This document shows positions 4,597 through 9,883 of a DNA stretch of 9,883 nt, one piece after another (position 1 is the stretch's first letter; every line of letters starts with the position of its first letter). Source of the stretch: CAZKNJ01 sp964554185. GTDB lineage: Bacteria; 4484-113. A program made the translations under genes and the position numbers. Location: contig CAZKNJ010000060.1 in assembly GCA_964554185.1 (NCBI GenBank), positions 1-9,883 on the forward strand. Direction: 5' to 3'. The notes beneath the pieces are model-generated. The model searched no databases. It had not been told where the DNA came from and saw nothing but the letters and a program-made list of their open reading frames with translations.

Positions 4597-5866
4597 CCCG
4601 CAAAGTACCGGCTTTCTTTTTGCCTGCGCCATAATCGCGCTGGCATCACTGATGGTGTTTGCCTTCCGCTCGGCCTGCCTGGGCAGCTTCTACAGCCTGG
4701 ATCCGAGCGACATCTCCCCGTTTGAGGAAGAAGGCGAAGACCCGAATGTGGAGCGGCTGCGACGGCTGCTTAGGCGCGCCACCACCACCGTCCTCGGCCT
4801 GACCGCGGCGGGCTACATCACCTTTGCGCTCTCACTGGTGCTCGGATACCTGGTGGTGTACCGCGGCACGGGAATGGCGGCGTTGCCGCCGGCGGGGGAG
4901 TTCTGGGTCAGCCTGGGAGTGCTGCTCGTGCTCGCGGTGCTGCTGCTGTTCTTCGGGCATACACTGCCGCTGGTGCTGTTTTCCCGGCCGGTGTTCCTGG
5001 AGAAAAACGCGTTCTTTGCCAACGTCCTACTCATCGCGATGTACCCGGTGGCGGCGCTGCTGGAGCGGATGGGAAACATGCTCGGCGCCACCGACAAGCT
5101 GCCCACGGCGCTGGGCGCGGCGGAGTTCGGCGTTTACACCGACACCGCGCCGGTGGAGGACGAGCTGGAGGAAGAGGAGCGCGAGATGATCAGCGCCATC
5201 GTGGAGATGGGCGACACCACGGTGCGCGAGATTATGGCGCCGCGCATTGATATCGTGGCGCTGGACGTGGACGACCCGCCGGAGGAGAGCGTAAAGCTGG
5301 TGATTGAATCGCCCTACTCGCGCTTCCCGGTGTACGAGGACACGGTGGACAACATCATCGGCGTGCTGCACATCCGCGACCTACTGGTGGCGCTCAACCG
5401 CGACCCGGAGGCCATTGATGTGCGCTCGCTCGCTAATGACCCGCTGTTCGTTCCCGAAAGCAAGAAGATTGACGAACTGCTGTGGGCGCTCAAGCGCGAG
5501 AAGCGGCACATGGCCATCGTCACCGACGAGTACGGCGGCACCGCCGGGCTGGTGACGATTGAGGACGTGCTGGAGGAAATCGTCGGCGAGATACAGGACG
5601 AATACGACGATGAAATCCAGGCGGTTTACCGCAAGGACGACGGCAGCTTCGTGGTGAACGCGTCCATCCCCATTGAAGAATTCTCCGAAGAGACGCAGCT
5701 TGAGCTGGACGGCGAGGGCGCGGACACGCTGGGCGGGCTGCTTTACAGCAAGTTCGGGCGCATTCCGCGCAAGGGCGACGTCATCCACATCAACGGGCTG
5801 AAGTTCACCATCCTGAGCCTTGACCGCAACCGCATCAAGCTCACGCTGGTGGAGAAGGTGGAATAG
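4586..5866 (+). CDS. CorC/HlyC-type membrane protein (CNNM domain, CBS pair, transporter-associated domain)
   Basis: About 426 aa (428 if begun at TTG 4580; residue numbers here use 4580). Four hydrophobic segments, at about 12-30, 69-94, 108-135 and 145-163, form a CNNM/DUF21-like membrane part. A TTVREIMAPRIDIVALD entry leads into two CBS domains (about 214-275 and 285-340, the second ending TDEYGGTAGLVTIEDVLEEI). A CorC_HlyC domain (about 348-427) contains ADTLGGLLYSKFGRIP. Family members are linked to Mg2+/Co2+ or other divalent cation efflux, and CBS pairs bind adenosine nucleotides. The old haemolysin label is not supported. The membrane part is less typical than the CBS part, with an acidic stretch FEEEGEDPN after the first helix. 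Placement after ybeY, with overlapping ends, matches a widespread arrangement. Transport function is inferred from the family. Confidence 0.9.
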   Translation: MDTDPQSTGFLFACAIIALASLMVFAFRSACLGSFYSLDPSDISPFEEEGEDPNVERLRRLLRRATTTVLGLTAAGYITFALSLVLGYLVVYRGTGMAALPPAGEFWVSLGVLLVLAVLLLFFGHTLPLVLFSRPVFLEKNAFFANVLLIAMYPVAALLERMGNMLGATDKLPTALGAAEFGVYTDTAPVEDELEEEEREMISAIVEMGDTTVREIMAPRIDIVALDVDDPPEESVKLVIESPYSRFPVYEDTVDNIIGVLHIRDLLVALNRDPEAIDVRSLANDPLFVPESKKIDELLWALKREKRHMAIVTDEYGGTAGLVTIEDVLEEIVGEIQDEYDDEIQAVYRKDDGSFVVNASIPIEEFSEETQLELDGEGADTLGGLLYSKFGRIPRKGDVIHINGLKFTILSLDRNRIKLTLVEKVE

Positions 5867-5972
5867 CCCACCGTCCGCTGGAACCTTTAGGGCGGAAGGC
5901 GAGTCTAACTGGAAGTCTGGGGGAATTGGAGCCAAGACCGGTTGATCACTCGGAGTTAGGGAGGAAACAAAG
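5867..5972 (+). other. Intergenic stretch before the dockerin lipoprotein
   Basis: There is no gene here. TCCGC (5874-5878) and GCGGA (5892-5896) could form a weak 5-bp hairpin after the corC-like stop. There is no T-run, so I do not call it a terminator. A strong SD lies at the right end. Confidence 0.5.
5959..5964 (+). promoter_or_regulatory. Strong Shine-Dalgarno of the dockerin lipoprotein
   Basis: GGGAGG with an eight-base spacer precedes the ATG at 5973. It is the only near-ideal SD in the window and contrasts with the SD-less, probably leaderless genes nearby. Confidence 0.8.
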
Positions 5973-8042
5973 ATGAAGCGGGGTATTTCGCAGCTTCTTT
6001 TGCTGCTTATCGCAGCACTCGCGGTGCTGGGCTTTGCCGCGTGCGGTGGCGGAAGCAAGAAAACAACTACGACCTTACCGATTCCACAGGTGCATGATAC
6101 GCCGGTTGACGCCGCCGGGATTCAGGCGGAGCTGGCGGGGATGGCGGTGCCAGAAGGGGTGTCGGCGGAGGTCTGGGCCCAGGTGAAGGCGGGATTCTGG
6201 CAAGAGTGGCAGCGCGCGCAAGAGAACAAGGAGAGTTCCGCTGCATCCGGGCAGCAACCGGCGAACCAGGTGGACTGGATCTACGCTCTTACGGTGGGGC
6301 AGGAGTACGACCAGGAGCGCGAGACATACGTCAGGGAGGTCGAGCTTCGTTGGCGCTATAAGAATGTGGGCGACTTCAACCTGAACGGCTACGTGCAGAT
6401 TGGCGACCTGACGGTGTTTGCACAGCAATTCGGACGCTCGGTTGCTGACAATCCTGAGCTGGAGGCGCTGGATGCAAATGGCAGCGGTGCAATTGATGTC
6501 GGCGATCTTACGCAGTTCGCGATGAATTACGGACGGAGCTGCACTTCATTTGGCATCCTCGGCGCAACCAGCGTCGATGGCCCGTGGACTGAACTCGGCT
6601 CTGTCGGCATCGAAATGGGGGAGAAGCTGGAATTCAACATGGAGTTCTCCTACGTCGTTCACCTCGACTTCCAGTATCCGTCTTCGCCGAATCCGGAGCA
6701 GGACAATATCGTTGTCCTTGCCGTGGTCCCGTATGACAAGGACGATAACGCGGGCGTGCGGTCGCTGCCGACGAGTGCATACTACTACACCGGATTTCCC
6801 CCGGAGACGATATACGCTTTGTGCGGAGAGCCGAAGGAGTTAGCCGGCCCGTTTGAGGAGCCTGAAGCTCTCGTCCGCTGGGAGTTCGGGAGCGGCGGTA
6901 TTCCTCCATCAGTTGAGACCAAGGACGGGCAACTCACGTTCTATGAGCCGGGGGAATACGAGTTCTGGGCCATCATCTTTGATGGCGAGGCCACCAAGAG
7001 AGTGGACTACCAAGTCCTTGCCATCGCGCCCCAAACCACTCCCACAACCATGAGTTACATTCCCACCCCGCAGGGGCCGCTGCTCTATTGGTCAAAAGAG
7101 CAGATGGAACCGTTGCTCACGGGTTCAACTCTGCTGCGGGACGGGCAGCCACTGGCTGAGCTGGCGGGCGACGCCTTCTACTATCTAGACTACCGGGCCG
7201 GGCTGGGGACACACACCTACCAGGCACACGGATTCATGGACGAGCTGCAGGTCTACTCCACGGAAGAAGTCCAGGCATCCGGGGAAGCAGTGGAGGGAGA
7301 GCATCTATACGTGCTGGCGGAGCCAAAGGAGTACACGAGAGAAGAAAGCCTGGATGTGGTGGTGGCGCTGGTCAACAACCAGCACCGGCTGTGGATGATC
7401 CCATCTCTGCGCATCTACGTGGAGAATGGAGAGGTTGACCGGGACGTTACGAACCTGACGGATGAGTTTGCCAAAGCCGCCTCCGTCGCGTGGCCGCCGA
7501 CGGAGCTCGCGGTCTTCGGCATGACCTGGCCATTCAGTGATGATAGCGGTTCGGGCGTGGAGGTCTCGGCAGGCGTGGGTGTCTTGAACTGGGCGGGATA
7601 CGGCCTACCGATCCCACCAACCACCCCACCCGGCCGCACCATACTGCTGAAACCGTCCGGCGGCTCAATTGAGGGCGGGCCCGGCACCGTACTCCGGCCC
7701 TACTTGAACCAGTATCTGCCGCTGTCCTTCTACATTGACGCCTATCGCAACATGCATCTGTTTGAGTACGGACACTCGTTCAACCTGAGCACGCACGAAA
7801 TCGGGCCGGCAGAGGCCTCGCCGCCTTATGAGGGAAGGCTATCGCTGGGTAAGCCGCCCCTTCCGGGCGACTTTGACCATGACGGAGTAGTGAGTATAGC
7901 TGATATTACTCCTCTCGCTATGCATTGGGGGCCCGGGCCTATCAATGAGGAGAATGCCTTCCTAGACGCGAACGGTGATCGAGTGCTTTCGCTGCTCGAT
8001 GCGGTGTACATCCTGTACTACTTCGGACGGACGAGCATGTAG
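5973..8042 (+). CDS. Large secreted lipoprotein with two dockerin-like modules
   Basis: The 689-aa product starts with a lipoprotein signal (MKRGISQLLLLLIAALAV, lipobox FAAC, Cys24) and a GGGSKKTTTT linker, so it should be membrane-anchored and exported. Two type I dockerin-like units are visible, each made of two EF-hand-type calcium loops about 32-33 residues apart. Unit 1 has D134-F-N-L-N-G...D145 and D167-A-N-G-S-G...D178. Unit 2 has D633-F-D-H-D-G...D644 and D665-A-N-G-D-R...D676, ending at the last residues. Both have a following L-x-x-F/A-x-x-x-G segment. The 440 residues between hold no motif I recognise. Several stretches look like beta-sandwich (Ig or PKD-like), such as YEPGEYEFWAIIFDGEA. 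In cellulosomes dockerins bind cohesins. Outside them, in many phyla, dockerin-like repeats occur in surface proteins of unknown partner. No cohesin or carbohydrase is visible here, so the role is unknown. Confidence 0.85.
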   Translation: MKRGISQLLLLLIAALAVLGFAACGGGSKKTTTTLPIPQVHDTPVDAAGIQAELAGMAVPEGVSAEVWAQVKAGFWQEWQRAQENKESSAASGQQPANQVDWIYALTVGQEYDQERETYVREVELRWRYKNVGDFNLNGYVQIGDLTVFAQQFGRSVADNPELEALDANGSGAIDVGDLTQFAMNYGRSCTSFGILGATSVDGPWTELGSVGIEMGEKLEFNMEFSYVVHLDFQYPSSPNPEQDNIVVLAVVPYDKDDNAGVRSLPTSAYYYTGFPPETIYALCGEPKELAGPFEEPEALVRWEFGSGGIPPSVETKDGQLTFYEPGEYEFWAIIFDGEATKRVDYQVLAIAPQTTPTTMSYIPTPQGPLLYWSKEQMEPLLTGSTLLRDGQPLAELAGDAFYYLDYRAGLGTHTYQAHGFMDELQVYSTEEVQASGEAVEGEHLYVLAEPKEYTREESLDVVVALVNNQHRLWMIPSLRIYVENGEVDRDVTNLTDEFAKAASVAWPPTELAVFGMTWPFSDDSGSGVEVSAGVGVLNWAGYGLPIPPTTPPGRTILLKPSGGSIEGGPGTVLRPYLNQYLPLSFYIDAYRNMHLFEYGHSFNLSTHEIGPAEASPPYEGRLSLGKPPLPGDFDHDGVVSIADITPLAMHWGPGPINEENAFLDANGDRVLSLLDAVYILYYFGRTSM

Positions 8043-8091
8043 AGCCGACCGGCACGCAACCTGAAGCTGCGCTGCCCACACCGCCCGGTGC

Positions 8092-8097
8092 TACAAT
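8092..8097 (+). promoter_or_regulatory. Candidate -10 box for hutU
   Basis: TACAAT lies 19 bases before the hutU ATG, identical to the larA and tRNA-Gln boxes. No clear -35 lies 16-18 bases upstream. The leader would be about 12 bases and would still include an SD (AAGGTG, 8107-8112, four bases before the ATG). Confidence 0.5.
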
Positions 8098-8116
8098 AGG
8101 CGGCGGAAGGTGAACC

Positions 8117-9790
8117 ATGGCTGAAACACGCACGGCAGCACGGGTTGTCCGCCCACCGACCGGCACGCAGCTTGCCTGCAAGGGCTGGGTGCAGGAGGCG
8201 GCTTACCGGATGATTCAGCACAATGTCAGCCCCGAGGTGGCGGAGAAGCCCGACGAACTCATCGTCTACGGCGGCACCGGCCGGGCGGCGCGCAACTGGG
8301 AGTGCTTTGACGGCATCCTGAAGGCGCTAAAGGAGGTCGGCAGCGACGAGACGCTGCTAGTGCAGTCGGGTAAAGCGGTGGGCATCTTCCGCTCGCACGA
8401 ATGGGCGCCGCGCGTGCTCATCGCCAACAGCAACATCGTCCCGCACTGGGCGGACTGGAGCCACTTCCGCGAGTACGAGCGGATGGGGCTCACCATGTAC
8501 GGGCAGATGACCGCGGGCAGCTGGATCTACATCGGCACCCAGGGCATCTTGCAGGGCACTTACGAGACGCTGGCCGCTATCGCCAATAAGCACTTTGACG
8601 GCAGCCTTGAAGGGACCATCACGCTGACCGCCGGGTTGGGCGGAATGGGCGGAGCGCAGCCGCTGGCGGTGACCTTCAACGGCGGAGTGGCGCTCATCGT
8701 GGAGGTTGATCCTTCACGGATTGAGCGGCGATTGGCCACGAAGTATCTCGATACGATGACCAACTCACTCGACGAAGCGCTGGAGCTGGCGCACCGCGCG
8801 AAGGCGGAGCGGCGGCCGCTGTCCATCGGGCTTTTGGGGAATGCGGCGGACGTGCATCCGGAGCTAGTGGAGCGCGGCTTCACCCCGGACATCGTCACCG
8901 ATCAGACCAGCGCGCACGACGAGCTGAACGGCTACGTGCCACGCGGGATGAGCTATGAGGAAGCGCTGGAGCTGCGGGCAAGCGACCCGGAGCGTTACCG
9001 CGAGCTGGCGTGGGATTCGATGGCGCGGCAGGTGCGCGCGATGCTGGAGTTCATGGAAAGCGGCAGCGTCGTGTTTGACTACGGCAACAATATCCGCGGC
9101 CAGGTGCAGGAGCACCGCGGGATGGACGAGGCGTTTGATTACCCCGGATTCGTGCCGGCGTACATCCGGCCGTTATTCTGCGACGGGCAGGGGCCATTCA
9201 GGTGGGTGGCGCTTTCGGGCGACCCGGAGGACATCTTCACTACCGACCGTGAACTGATGAAGCTGTTCCCGGAAAAGGAGCACTTGACGCGCTGGCTGAA
9301 GATGGCGGGCGAGAAGGTGGCGTTTCAGGGGCTGCCATCGCGGATATGCTGGCTGGGCTACGGCGAGCGCGACCTGGCGGGGCTGATGTTCAACGACCTG
9401 GTGAAGCGCGGCAAGGTGAAAGCGCCCATCGTCATCGGCCGCGACCATCTGGACGCGGGAAGCGTTGCCAGCCCCTACCGAGAGACCGAGGGGATGAAGG
9501 ACGGCAGCGACGCTATAGCCGACTGGCCGATACTGAACGCGCTGCTAAACGCAGTGAGCGGGGCGAGCTGGGTGAGCTTCCACCACGGCGGCGGGGTCGG
9601 GATAGGCTACAGCCTGCACGCCGGGATGGTGGTGGTGGCCGATGGGACAGACGCCCAGGCGGAGAAGCTGTCGCGCGTGTTGACGACCGACCCGGGGACG
9701 GGCGTGATGCGCCATGCCGACGCGGGATACGAAGAAGCCATCCACGCGGCCAAAGGCCACGGGCTACGGGTCTCGGGGAATCTGGAATGA
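8117..9790 (+). CDS. hutU: Urocanate hydratase (urocanase)
   Basis: The 557-aa product is a full-length urocanase, the second step of histidine degradation. It adds water to urocanate to give imidazolonepropionate in the cytoplasm, using tightly bound NAD+ as an electrophile. Visible signatures: YGGTGRAARNW (51-61), the NAD-binding loop TAGLGGMGGAQPLA (171-184), FCDGQGPFRWVALSGDPEDI with the conserved active-site Cys355, and the HHGGGVGIGYSLHAG segment (489-503). Length is the usual 550-560. The start ATG has an SD and an upstream TACAAT. No hutH, hutI or hutG is in the window, although the downstream side is cut off. Its stop overlaps the next start by ATGA, so at least one more gene is probably cotranscribed. 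Confidence 0.97.
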   Translation: MAETRTAARVVRPPTGTQLACKGWVQEAAYRMIQHNVSPEVAEKPDELIVYGGTGRAARNWECFDGILKALKEVGSDETLLVQSGKAVGIFRSHEWAPRVLIANSNIVPHWADWSHFREYERMGLTMYGQMTAGSWIYIGTQGILQGTYETLAAIANKHFDGSLEGTITLTAGLGGMGGAQPLAVTFNGGVALIVEVDPSRIERRLATKYLDTMTNSLDEALELAHRAKAERRPLSIGLLGNAADVHPELVERGFTPDIVTDQTSAHDELNGYVPRGMSYEEALELRASDPERYRELAWDSMARQVRAMLEFMESGSVVFDYGNNIRGQVQEHRGMDEAFDYPGFVPAYIRPLFCDGQGPFRWVALSGDPEDIFTTDRELMKLFPEKEHLTRWLKMAGEKVAFQGLPSRICWLGYGERDLAGLMFNDLVKRGKVKAPIVIGRDHLDAGSVASPYRETEGMKDGSDAIADWPILNALLNAVSGASWVSFHHGGGVGIGYSLHAGMVVVADGTDAQAEKLSRVLTTDPGTGVMRHADAGYEEAIHAAKGHGLRVSGNLE

Positions 9791-9883
9791 AAGCACGACA
9801 AACCATAGTTTATGTACTGCTACTTCTTCTCCTCGCGTCCTGCGCGGGCGGGGGGCTGGAGCGGCGGGCGGCGGATTTCTACA
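9787..9883 (+). CDS. Lipoprotein, partial (amino-terminal 32 codons)
   Basis: The ATG at 9787 overlaps the hutU stop (ATGA). The frame runs to the window edge and encodes a lysine/arginine start, a long leucine run and a lipobox LASC with Cys19, followed by AGGGLERRAADFY. It is an exported lipoprotein precursor truncated by the window. The tight overlap suggests translational coupling to hutU, so a role with histidine or urocanate uptake is possible, but nothing in the 32 residues shows it. Confidence 0.75.
   Translation, partial: MKARQTIVYVLLLLLLASCAGGGLERRAADFY

Noticed and set aside
5874..5896. Possible terminator after the CorC-like gene (TCCGC...GCGGA)
   Set aside because: It has only five base pairs, a 13-base loop and no following T-run.
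5381..6058. A minus-strand open frame of 225 codons
   Set aside because: It overlaps the CorC-like and dockerin genes, both well supported by motifs. The antisense protein has no recognisable features.
8045..8169. The 14-base repeat CCGACCGGCACGCA at 8045-8058 and 8156-8169
   Set aside because: It occurs twice, once intergenic and once inside hutU, with no symmetry and no further copies that I noticed. It is probably chance in GC-rich DNA.

Overview
The window comes from a GC-rich bacterial chromosome, about 60-65% G+C by eye. Three genes begin with lipoprotein signal peptides and one ORF looks like a pseudopilin-type envelope protein, so the cell probably has a diderm envelope or a large set of surface lipoproteins. 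Several genes carry a TAnnAT -10 box almost touching the start codon and lack a Shine-Dalgarno (SD) sequence. That architecture is common in Deinococcus-Thermus, Chloroflexota, Armatimonadota and Actinobacteria. Armatimonadota or a related little-cultured lineage is a reasonable guess, but the sequence alone does not prove it. No plasmid, phage, CRISPR or transposase genes are visible.

Left edge (1-196): the first codons of a HicB-family antitoxin read leftward out of the window. A short intergenic stretch separates it from a rightward set of genes.

197-2561, the accessory and most unusual part: an in-frame chimera opens this block. Its first 63 codons, and the -10 box in front of them, duplicate the start of the alpha/beta hydrolase at 1722-2561. 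It then switches to an AT-richer, membrane-anchored pseudopilin-like protein. Next comes a 91-codon lipoprotein that looks like the amino-terminal stub of a longer GGLxRRATYL-type protein, and then the intact Est30-like hydrolase. Neighbouring genes overlap through GTGA at both junctions.

2576-3954, minus strand: a tRNA-Gln(CTG) gene has a well-formed promoter that overlaps the end of larA. LarA is a nickel-pincer lactate racemase family protein that appears to be transcribed as a leaderless mRNA with a GTG start.

4108-5866, plus strand: ybeY (16S rRNA maturation endoribonuclease) overlaps a CNNM/CBS/CorC-HlyC membrane protein. This is a conserved housekeeping pairing.

5973-8042: a large secreted lipoprotein carries two dockerin-like calcium-binding modules, one near the amino terminus and one at the extreme carboxyl terminus.

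8117-9883: hutU (urocanate hydratase, histidine degradation) overlaps by ATGA a further lipoprotein that runs off the right edge.

I found no complete new multi-gene system. The points most worth following up are the hydrolase duplication and chimera with its near-identical internal tract, the double-dockerin lipoprotein, and the repeated use of leaderless or very short-leader promoters.
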